Shown: positions 21,440 to 26,527 of the stretch, in pieces
Layout of the letters: every line of letters starts with the position of its first letter
Numbering within the stretch: position 1 is the stretch's first letter
Source of the DNA: JACDAV01 sp036556145
Lineage (GTDB): Bacteria; Chloroflexota; Limnocylindria; Limnocylindrales; CSP1-4
Length of the DNA: 26,527 nt
Assembly (NCBI GenBank): GCA_036556145.1
Contig: DATBKB010000060.1
Coordinates: forward strand, 1-26,527
Reading direction: 5' to 3'
Made by a program: the position numbers and the translations under genes
The notes under the pieces: generated by a model
Database searches by the model: none
What the model was told of the DNA's origin: nothing
What the model saw: only the letters and a program-made list of their open reading frames with translations

Positions 21440-23404
21440 CTAGGACGTGGCGGAATCCTCGACCGGCGCGGCGGGCGCGCTCCTGAACCGGAAGTAGCCC
21501 CAGAAGGCGCCCGTCGTGAGCATGAACAGCAGGAGCATCCCGAGGACGAGCTGGACGCTCGTCTGGCGGAAGGCCGCAGCGTAGGCGGCGTTCTGGTTGA
21601 GCAGGAGCTGCCACCACAGGAACGTCACCGTCCCGAAGACGAGAACCCACGCCGGCCGGCTCCAGCGCATGACGACGGCCCCGTCCATGAACCGCAGTGG
21701 GATCATCGTGAAGACGAGGGTCTCGAGCCCGGCGACGAGGACGATCGCGAGCACCGCCTCGAGCAGCGCCGCCTCCCAGCCGCCGTTCGCGGCGAGGCCG
21801 GCGACGGGGCCGAGCAGCGCCCAGGCCGCGAGGCAGATCGCGAGCAGCCCGGCGGCCGGCAGGAGCACGAGCAGCGCGTCATCGCGCTTCGCGAGCGCCG
21901 CCGGGGTGATGACGACGGCCGACGCCACGAAGCCGTAGATCAAACCCGGGCTGAAGGCGATGACCCGCGACGCGGCGACCGAGACGATCGCGACGAGGAC
22001 CGCGGTGCCGTAGACCCGCACCGACGCCCGCGCCTTGTAGCGCCGGGCCCCGAGGGCGCTCGCGGATCCCTCCGTCCAGTACGTCACGAGGCCGAGCCCC
22101 AGGACGAGCGAGGCGAAGAGCACGAGGCTCGAGGCGTTCAGTCCGAAGTCCGGGCTGAGGAAGCCGTAGATCACGCCGACGAGGGCAAGGACGAGAAGAC
22201 CGTGGACGACGAGCCCGCGGCGGCCCGACTCCCCGAGCCGGTCGAGGGCCGTATCGACGCGCAGGATGGGACCAAGGAAGCGCAGCGGGCCGCGCGCGAG
22301 TCGACGCCACCAGCCCTCGACCTCCGCCCGGTTGGCATCAAGTGTGCCGTTGAAGACCTCGGCCGTCAGCCCGAACAGGAACACGAAGACGATCGTCGCG
22401 ATGAGGTTCGTGATGAGGACGTCGCCGTCGAGCGGCGGACGCTCGAGCGCGCCGAGCGAGGACGCGAGCGACGGCAGGAACGGATTGCCCCGCGGTGTCC
22501 CTCCGGGTCGTGACGGCCCGCCGGTCTCCCCGAGGACCTCGCCGGTCGGCGTCGGGCTGGCCGCCGCGGTCGCGGTCGGCGTCGGGGTCGGCATGGGGGT
22601 CGGAGTGGGGGTCGGGCTCGGGGTCGGCGTGGGGGTCGGAGTGAGGGTCGGGCTCGGGGTCGGCGTCGGCGTCGCGGTCGGCGTCGCGCGCACCGGGGTC
22701 GGCGTCGGCGTCGGCGGTGGCGTCGCCGGCGCGAGGACGACGTAGTTGGCCTTGGCCACCGTCGCCGGGTCGCACGCCGGCTCGCAGACCCCGGCCATGA
22801 CGACGTAGCGACCCGGGTCGGTCCCCGCGGGTGGACGGAAGGTCAGGACCGCTCGGCAGCTCGCGTCGAACGCCACCCGGTCGAGAAGCTCTTGGCCGTT
22901 GTCCCAGAAGAACGTCGCCCGCTTCGCCCGGCCGCACAGTGGGTTCGTGTAGGTGGCGTCGACGTCCCGCGTCGCGAGACCGCGCGTCGGACGCAGGCCG
23001 AGGCGCGGTGGCGGCGGATCGATCGTGTAGACCGCCCGCGCCGGCCAGGCACACGCGCTCTGTGCCGGGATGCACGCCTCGAGCGTATGGCTGCCGACCG
23101 TGTTCGACGGCGCCCGGATGATCTGCCACGCCGCGCTGCACGCCTGATCGAGGGTTCCGTCCGCGATCTGGGCGCCGTCCCACCGCAGGATGACGGGTTG
23201 CCCGTCGCACTGCGCACCGGGTGCGCCGTAGTGGACGTCGAACGGCGCGGTCGCCCGGCCGTGATCCGGTTTGACGATGAGGACCGCTGCGGCCGCGGAG
23301 CGGGTCGGGGGACCGACTGCCGGCGCAGCGCCGAGCAGCGCGATCAGCGCAAGGCCGACCGCGGTCAGTGCCAGACCACCTCGACGCCGGGCCCTCGAGG
23401 GCAC
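21440..23404 (-). CDS. Secreted-domain plus multi-pass membrane protein with Thr-Pro linker, function unknown
   Basis: A 654-residue protein with a three-part layout. A signal peptide (about 10-30) leads into an extracytoplasmic beta-rich region (40-227) holding eight cysteines (66, 89, 111, 118, 157, 183, 207, 211), probably disulfide-bonded Ig-like domains. A (Thr-Pro)n linker (about 229-287) follows. The C-terminal half has about nine membrane helices, starting with ITNLIATIVFVFLFGLTAEV and ending with VLGMLLLFMLTTGAFWGYF. The FGL-AEVFNGTL segment after the first helix recalls uncharacterised actinobacterial/Chloroflexota membrane proteins described by an FGL-type motif, a weak resemblance. 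The GTG at 23404 has GGAGGG six bases upstream. It has its own promoter and lies downstream of corA. It could be a surface anchoring or secretion accessory protein; this is inference. Confidence 0.8.
   Translation of the reverse strand: MPSRARRRGGLALTAVGLALIALLGAAPAVGPPTRSAAAAVLIVKPDHGRATAPFDVHYGAPGAQCDGQPVILRWDGAQIADGTLDQACSAAWQIIRAPSNTVGSHTLEACIPAQSACAWPARAVYTIDPPPPRLGLRPTRGLATRDVDATYTNPLCGRAKRATFFWDNGQELLDRVAFDASCRAVLTFRPPAGTDPGRYVVMAGVCEPACDPATVAKANYVVLAPATPPPTPTPTPVRATPTATPTPTPSPTLTPTPTPTPSPTPTPTPMPTPTPTATAAASPTPTGEVLGETGGPSRPGGTPRGNPFLPSLASSLGALERPPLDGDVLITNLIATIVFVFLFGLTAEVFNGTLDANRAEVEGWWRRLARGPLRFLGPILRVDTALDRLGESGRRGLVVHGLLVLALVGVIYGFLSPDFGLNASSLVLFASLVLGLGLVTYWTEGSASALGARRYKARASVRVYGTAVLVAIVSVAASRVIAFSPGLIYGFVASAVVITPAALAKRDDALLVLLPAAGLLAICLAAWALLGPVAGLAANGGWEAALLEAVLAIVLVAGLETLVFTMIPLRFMDGAVVMRWSRPAWVLVFGTVTFLWWQLLLNQNAAYAAAFRQTSVQLVLGMLLLFMLTTGAFWGYFRFRSAPAAPVEDSATS
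22544..22720. repeat. Hexanucleotide-like coding repeat encoding a Thr-Pro linker
   Basis: Inside the membrane protein gene a degenerate 6-bp unit (GTCGGN on the plus strand) runs for about 175 bp and encodes alternating Thr-Pro with occasional Ser, Ala, Leu and Met. Copies differ mainly at the third codon base, and longer near-identical blocks are visible (GTGGGGGTCGG-type around 22590-22650), indicating past slippage or unequal crossover. The length probably varies between strains. Confidence 0.85.
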
Positions 23405-23460
23405 GGACGACCCTCCTCACTCCCTCCCCCGGCCGGGCCGGCGCCCGATCGGGCCGCGCC

Positions 23461-23488
23461 AGCATAGACGGCGCACCGTGGCTTGCAA
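23461..23488 (-). promoter_or_regulatory. Sigma70-type promoter of the Thr-Pro membrane protein gene
   Basis: On the minus strand TTGCAA (23488-23483), a 16-base spacer and TATGCT (23466-23461) form the best conventional promoter in the window. The -35 lies in a perfect palindrome GCTTGCAAGC (23481-23490). The transcript would start near 23454, giving a leader of about 50 bases with a strong GGAGGG site. It shows that this gene need not rely on readthrough from corA. Confidence 0.6.
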
Positions 23489-23529
23489 GCGACCGCGCCC
23501 GCGGCCGACCCCGCGCGACGCCGGGCGCT

Positions 23530-24651
23530 TCAGATCCAGCGGCGGAGGCGGGCGAAGAGCAGCATCCCGGCGGCGAAGGCGCCCATCACCCCGACGACGA
23601 TCCAGAAGTTCGTGAGCTCGTCGAAGAACGGCATCTTGAAGTTCATGCCCATGACGCCGGCCAGCACGATCGCCGGGAGCAGGATCGCCGAGACGATCGT
23701 CAGTGCCTTCATGACCTCGTTCGATCGATGGGCCGCCCCGCCGAGGTAGATGTCGAACGACCCGACGATGAGCTCGCGGGCGTTCTCGATGGCGTCGATG
23801 ACCCGCTCGAGCCGGTCGACGAGGCCCGGCCACGGGCGGCCGAGCCGCTCGTCGAGCTCGAAGTCGGGCCTCGCCAGCGGCGCGAGGGTCTCACGGTGTG
23901 GCGCAACGGTTCGCCGGATGAGCGCGATCCGCCGGCGGAGGCGAAGCACCTCCGGCAGGAAGTGGTCGTTGTCGGGGCCGCGCAGCGCGATCTCGTCGAG
24001 CTCGTCGATCTCGCGCTCGACCTCCTCGATCCGAGTGAACCAGGTCGACAGGATCGTGTCGACGAGCACGCCGAGGAACGACCCTCCCTCGAGCTGGCCC
24101 ACCACCGTGTCGCCGCGGATGATCGCCTCGAAGCGATCGATCGCGTCGAGGTCGCCGTCCCGTGCCGTGAGGACGAAGGACGGGCCCGCGACGAGGTCGA
24201 TCGGGTGCCGCGACAGCGTGCCGTCCTCGTCCGCCTCGATCCCCACGACGGTCAGGTAGATCAGTCGCTTGTCACGGATGAGCCTGGCGTCCTCGTGCCC
24301 GTCGGCAAGGGCTGCGGTCACCGACTTCGACAGCCCGAGCTGCTTGCTGAGCTCGCCCAGGACCTCCGGGTCTCTCGACGGAACGTCCACCCACAACAGC
24401 GTCCGGGCACCGAGCTCGGCGACGAGTTTGGACGTCAGCTGGACGTCGCGGTCCCGGCGGTCGGCATCGAAGAGGCGGACCCGATAGCGTGCGTCGGCGT
24501 CGTTCCCGGCCGGGGGCCGACCGCGCGTGTTGGCTCGCTTCCGGCTTCCCGGGCCCGTCTTGCCAGGGTGCGCCGCGGCGAAACCGCGGGTCGCCCGGCG
24601 CGACGTCCCGTTCCGACGCTGCGCCGGCGAAGCCTGGGTGGTCCGGTTCAG
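23530..24651 (-). CDS. corA: CorA-type magnesium/divalent cation channel
   Basis: A CorA-family divalent metal channel of 373 residues as drawn. The cytoplasmic N-terminal funnel includes VRLFDADRRDRDVQL, TLLWVDVPSRDPEVL and the long stalk helix (ARELIVGSFDIYLGGAAHRSN, then MKALTIVSAILLPAIVLAGVMGMNF). The signature GMN selectivity motif is at about 335-337, after the first membrane helix, and a second helix follows (FWIVVGVMGAFAAGMLLF) with the basic C-terminus RLRRWI. The start is not clear: no ATG, GTG or TTG lies between the upstream small gene and the first conserved strand. CTG at 24651 overlaps the stop of the 45-residue gene as CTGA and would give a basic, probably disordered 50-residue N-terminus; I use it tentatively. 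TTG within TLLWVD would truncate the fold. Translational coupling to the small gene is likely. Confidence 0.85.
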   Translation of the reverse strand: MNRTTQASPAQRRNGTSRRATRGFAAAHPGKTGPGSRKRANTRGRPPAGNDADARYRVRLFDADRRDRDVQLTSKLVAELGARTLLWVDVPSRDPEVLGELSKQLGLSKSVTAALADGHEDARLIRDKRLIYLTVVGIEADEDGTLSRHPIDLVAGPSFVLTARDGDLDAIDRFEAIIRGDTVVGQLEGGSFLGVLVDTILSTWFTRIEEVEREIDELDEIALRGPDNDHFLPEVLRLRRRIALIRRTVAPHRETLAPLARPDFELDERLGRPWPGLVDRLERVIDAIENARELIVGSFDIYLGGAAHRSNEVMKALTIVSAILLPAIVLAGVMGMNFKMPFFDELTNFWIVVGVMGAFAAGMLLFARLRRWI

Positions 24652-24785
24652 TGGAACGAGATCAGGATGGCCGCAACGAGGGCGAGCATCGCCAGGGCGT
24701 ACTCGAAGAGTCGCATGGATCGCTCGTCGCGGGCGAACTCCGCCGGGTCGGCGGTGACGGTCTCGATGCGGGGCTGGTCGATCAT
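24648..24785 (-). CDS. 45-residue single-span membrane peptide upstream of corA
   Basis: The frame starts at an ATG at 24785, with GAGG eight bases upstream, and ends in TGA that overlaps the proposed corA CTG by four bases. The N-terminal half is acidic and soluble (IETVTADPAEFARDERSM); residues about 25-43 form one hydrophobic helix (LFEYALAMLALVAAILIS) ending SFH. No family is recognised. The ribosome site, the clean acidic-to-hydrophobic layout and the coupling overlap support a real gene. By position it could be a small CorA-associated subunit or regulator, as small membrane proteins often are for transporters; this is inference only. Confidence 0.65.
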   Translation of the reverse strand: MIDQPRIETVTADPAEFARDERSMRLFEYALAMLALVAAILISFH

Positions 24786-25159
24786 CGCTCGTGCCTCGGG
24801 CGGAAGGGGGTTCAGGCCGATGCCCGCACTCTGGCGTGTGCCCCCTGCCACGCGCGCGAGCGCGACGCCGAGCGCTCCTAACAGGCCCGTTGCACGGAAG
24901 CGGCGACCCCCGGCGGGCCCGCCGAGCGTGGCGCGGGCGCACCGGGCAGAGGCCCGATGGGTCGCGAGTGGGATGCCAACCCGGAGCCGATTCGGATCGG
25001 AGGTCCCGGGCGGGTCGGCGCCCACATCAGGGGTGTCCATCGCTCTCACGTGGAGGCCGATGTCACCCGGGTCCCCGTCGGCGGTCCTTGCGCGTCTCGC
25101 GCGGCCGTTCGGCGGGGCCGCGGTGAGTGTGTGCATCGCGCGTGTCGCGACGATCGCCC
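24786..25159. other. Intergenic region without a supportable gene
   Basis: This 374-bp stretch contains only overlapping frames with Arg/Pro/Gly-rich shadow composition. It must hold the promoter of the 45-residue/corA unit and the 3' end of the 91-residue gene, but I see no box or hairpin good enough to call. One minus-strand frame in phase with the 45-residue gene has a weakly hydrophobic patch (near 24835-24890) and might be a decayed upstream extension. Confidence 0.6.
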
Positions 25160-25435
25160 TCAGGCGGCGCGATCTTGCGCGCGCGTTGCAGTCGGGTCCT
25201 GGACGATCCGGCCGCAGTCGACGAGCGAGCGGATGAACAGCAGGCTCTCGACCTCGCGGATCGTCCACGCACGGCCGGCCACACGGAGCCCCGAGAGATG
25301 GGCCACGAGGTTGGCCGCTTCGTCTGCGGTCCAGCCGCACATCCGGAGGCGGCGCCAGGTCGCGCGGACGTCGAGCTCGAGGCGGGGCCGCGGCTCGGTA
25401 GATGCCGGCGTCGCGGTCGAGATGGCCTGGGACAT
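25160..25435 (-). CDS. Small helical protein (91 residues), unrecognised
   Basis: A 91-residue protein with a Ser/Thr/Pro-rich N-terminus (about 1-18) and a compact helical core: ATWRRLRMCGWTADEAANLVAHLSGL, then WTIREVESLLFIRSLVDCGRI, then a polar tail. The pattern of a Gly-Trp-Thr turn, an acidic helix and a C-terminal LLF-R-LV-GR helix resembles small uncharacterised proteins of high-GC soil bacteria; I cannot name a family. There are two cysteines but no CxxC. The ATG at 25435 has GGAG seven bases upstream. It may be a helix-turn-helix-like or zinc-free adaptor, but no function is claimed. It is divergent from the GlsB-like gene across a 285-bp regulatory region. Confidence 0.7.
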   Translation of the reverse strand: MSQAISTATPASTEPRPRLELDVRATWRRLRMCGWTADEAANLVAHLSGLRVAGRAWTIREVESLLFIRSLVDCGRIVQDPTATRAQDRAA

Positions 25436-25452
25436 CGCTGCGCTCCGTTGGG

Positions 25453-25470
25453 GGCGACAAGCCTGTCGCC
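25453..25470. promoter_or_regulatory. Perfect 7-bp dyad just upstream of the 91-residue gene
   Basis: GGCGACA-AGCC-TGTCGCC is a perfect inverted repeat 17 bases from the ATG at 25435. In the minus-strand mRNA it would be a leader hairpin close to the ribosome site; on DNA it could be an operator. Confidence 0.45.
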
Positions 25471-25529
25471 GTTGGCCGGCGACGCTAGACGCGGTCCGAG
25501 GCGCTGAACAGTCCCGGAAAGGCCCGCAG

Positions 25530-25645
25530 CGCTTGCAGTCCGCTTGCACGGGCCCCTTCGACACGCGGCCGAGATGCCGCCACGGCATGCCGCTCGGGCT
25601 CCCGGCAGATGTCAGGCCATTGATACGCCGACCTCCCCGGGAGGT
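25530..25645. promoter_or_regulatory. Direct repeat and dyad in the region upstream of the GlsB-like gene
   Basis: CGCTTGCA occurs twice (25530-25537, 25541-25548), 11 bp apart and so on the same DNA face. Further downstream ACCTCCC-C-GGGAGGT (25631-25645) is a perfect 7-bp dyad. Together they lie between the divergent 91-residue and GlsB-like genes (25436-25720), where no other gene is seen. I could not place a consensus -35/-10 pair; the stress-type gene may use an alternative sigma factor. Confidence 0.4.
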
Positions 25646-25720
25646 GTCGAGCCCCGAAGCCCTCTGCCCCCACAGTGGCTCTGCTCGCTATCGAGCACAA
25701 CCCAAGGGATGGAGGTCTTC

Positions 25721-26002
25721 ATGAGCATCATTGCCTGGATCGTCCTCGGCGCGATCGCCGGCTACCTCGCCGGCTTCCTCGTCCGGGGCGACGAGGGTCT
25801 CGGCGTCATCGGCCACATCGTGCTCGGCATCGTCGGCGCGCTGGTCGGTGGATTCCTCGCCGGTGCCCTCTTCGGCGCGGACCCGATCGACGGCCCGCTC
25901 GACATCAGCTCGATCGTCGTCGCGACGATCGGTGCCGTCATCACGGTCGTGGTCGTGAACGCGTTCACCGGCCGCAGCCGAACGGGGCGCGGCGCGGTCT
26001 GA
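25721..26002 (+). CDS. GlsB/YeaQ/YmgE family stress-response membrane protein
   Basis: A 93-residue protein with three membrane helices: SIIAWIVLGAIAGYLAGFLV, then IGHIVLGIVGALVGGFLAGALFG, then SIVVATIGAVITVVVVNAF, with a basic C-terminus (GRSRTGRGAV). Glycine-rich helix-packing motifs and the loop RGDEGLG after helix one are typical of this family (transglycosylase-associated protein), which is induced by general, acid or envelope stress in other bacteria; its molecular activity is unknown. ATG at 25721 is preferred because GGAGG ends five bases before it; the in-frame ATG at 25709 overlaps that ribosome site. It is followed by two strong hairpins and stands as a single-gene unit. Confidence 0.9.
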   Translation: MSIIAWIVLGAIAGYLAGFLVRGDEGLGVIGHIVLGIVGALVGGFLAGALFGADPIDGPLDISSIVVATIGAVITVVVVNAFTGRSRTGRGAV

Positions 26003-26017
26003 CCGCGCTCGCCCTCA

Positions 26018-26036
26018 CCGGGGCCAAGGGCCCCGG
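26018..26036 (+). terminator. First hairpin after the GlsB-like gene
   Basis: CCGGGGCC-AAG-GGCCCCGG is a perfect 8-bp stem with a three-base loop, 16 bases after the stop codon. No T tract follows. Confidence 0.5.
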
Positions 26037-26050
26037 GGACGTTGCCCAAT

Positions 26051-26085
26051 CGACGGACGCCCGCCCTCGCGGCGGGCGTTCGTCG
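26051..26085 (+). terminator. Second, 15-bp hairpin after the GlsB-like gene
   Basis: Arms 26051-26065 and 26071-26085 pair over 15 bp with a single G-U wobble and a five-base loop (CTCGC). The stem is long and GC-rich, suited to terminating the GlsB transcript or stabilising its 3' end. The tail (TGTCA) is not T-rich. Being nearly symmetrical, it would also act on transcripts from the other strand. Confidence 0.6.
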
Positions 26086-26291
26086 TGTCACGCGTCGGGT
26101 CGGGCACCGTGTCGCGCGTCATGTCGGGCCCGCGCAGCGCGCTCCACGCTCGCGCCCCGATCCGCTCACCCCGAGCCGGAGCGATCGCTTGCGCCCCGCC
26201 AATCGGCCTCCCACGGGTGTTATGCGCCTGAAATGTGTGGCGCGCGCGCTCTGAGCCTCTTGCACGTCGCCGATCCGTAGAGTCCGGCTGA

Positions 26292-26415
26292 CGGCGGCCG
26301 ACTGGGCCGCCGGAAAAACGAATCGCCATCCCCTCCAGGGGGCGCTTGTGACGGGGCGTCCCCTCCCGTTCCCACGGACGGCTCGAGCCCCCTCCTCGAG
26401 CCGTCCGTTCCTTTG
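26292..26415 (+). ncRNA. Candidate small non-coding RNA ending in an intrinsic terminator
   Basis: A perfect 8-bp hairpin (arms CGGCGGCC 26292-26299 and GGCCGCCG 26305-26312) is followed by an A-rich single-stranded patch (GAAAAACGAA), a segment with two short G/C inverted repeats (CCCC-TCCA-GGGG near 26333 and GGGG-CGT-CCCC near 26354), and a classical terminator (26374-26414). No reading frame of normal composition spans it on either strand. This layout is that of a structured small RNA of roughly 125 bases or of a longer one starting farther upstream. TTGCAC (26260-26265) and TAGAGT (26278-26283) precede it but are only 12 bases apart. I do not recognise 6S, tmRNA, SRP or RNase P signatures. 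Confidence 0.45.
26374..26414 (+). terminator. Strong intrinsic terminator
   Basis: A perfect 14-bp stem (arms 26374-26387 and 26395-26408, ACGGACGGCTCGAG and its complement) with a seven-base loop is followed by TCCTTT. This is the best rho-independent terminator in the window and it is oriented for the plus strand. No protein gene precedes it within 370 bases. Confidence 0.8.
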
Positions 26416-26527
26416 TATACGAGTGCCGCCGGGAGCGGCGGCGACTTCGTTTGCAATCCACCCTTGGATCAGCGGCAACGCGCGAGCGGCCCACGCAGCA
26501 CAGCAAGACGCCCGCCGGGCGGGGCCC
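26416..26527. other. Terminal non-coding stretch
   Basis: No supportable gene. An inverted repeat GCCGCC-N6-GGCGGC lies at about 26425-26442, and the last 20 bases are G/C-rich with a CGCCCG/CGGGCG element cut by the window end. TATAC at 26416-26420 could be part of a promoter for a gene beyond the window. Confidence 0.4.

Noticed and set aside
22266..22745. Plus-strand frame encoding long Val-Gly repeats
   Set aside because: It is the complement of the Thr-Pro stalk; the minus-strand frame has signal peptide, cysteines and membrane helices.
24648..25460. A 270-residue frame containing the 45-residue membrane peptide
   Set aside because: The upstream 225 residues are Arg/Pro/Ala-rich and overlap the 91-residue gene on the same strand; the ribosome site supports the internal ATG at 24785.
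26015..26506. Overlapping minus-strand frames of 78-163 residues at the right end
   Set aside because: They cross the hairpins and terminator, have Arg/Gly/Pro-rich shadow composition, and no ribosome site or domain.

Overview
The window is 26.5 kb of very GC-rich, gene-dense bacterial chromosome (third codon positions are nearly always G or C). No rRNA or tRNA gene, CRISPR array, transposase or phage gene was seen. Gene content is chromosomal and mixed: a class A penicillin-binding protein (so a peptidoglycan wall), two PQQ-type sugar dehydrogenases, CorA, a PAS/GAF histidine kinase, and a secreted/membrane protein with a Thr-Pro linker. My inference, at low to moderate confidence, is a soil or freshwater Chloroflexota-like lineage (Limnocylindria type); a high-GC actinobacterium is the alternative. 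Several genes have a TANNNT box 4-9 bases before the start codon and no Shine-Dalgarno, which suggests frequent leaderless transcription.

Layout. 1-490: end of an unrecognised gene. 491-879: non-coding, holding eight tandem copies of a 10-bp unit and then three back-to-back perfect hairpins. 880-4425: a 1181-residue protein combining a Cas4/AddB-like Fe-S PD-(D/E)XK nuclease, a DEDD-type exonuclease domain and a UPF1-like SF1 helicase (TM0106-type). 4403-6540 (minus): an M20 metallopeptidase and an arginine-deiminase/DDAH-fold hydrolase in one operon. 6611-8201: a small unknown protein and a secreted PQQ sugar dehydrogenase. 8212-10651 (minus): a class V aminotransferase and a DAO-type flavoprotein in one operon, divergent from a MarR regulator (10703-11242) followed by a DUF72 gene. 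11970-12299 (minus): a small cupin, divergent from a second PQQ dehydrogenase, a lipoprotein (12379-13653). 13781-17625: class A PBP and a PerM/AI-2E-type membrane protein. 17653-18447 (minus): a two-domain cupin, divergent from the orphan histidine kinase (18656-21421). 21440-24785 (minus): a multi-pass membrane protein, CorA, and a 45-residue membrane peptide. 25160-25435 (minus): a small conserved-looking protein. 25721-26002: a GlsB/YeaQ stress membrane protein followed by strong hairpins. 26003-26527: no protein gene, but a textbook intrinsic terminator with no ORF before it, suggesting a small RNA.

Connections that can be argued from the sequence: MarR probably controls the divergent aminotransferase/flavoprotein operon through a TTG-N6-CAA dyad over a consensus -35; the divergent cupin/PQQ-lipoprotein promoter carries a perfect 13-bp direct repeat and a dyad over the -10; the 45-residue membrane peptide is translationally coupled to CorA. 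The most unusual locus is the nuclease-exonuclease-helicase gene with its structured, repeat-bearing leader. The most likely unannotated gene is the small RNA near 26290-26415.
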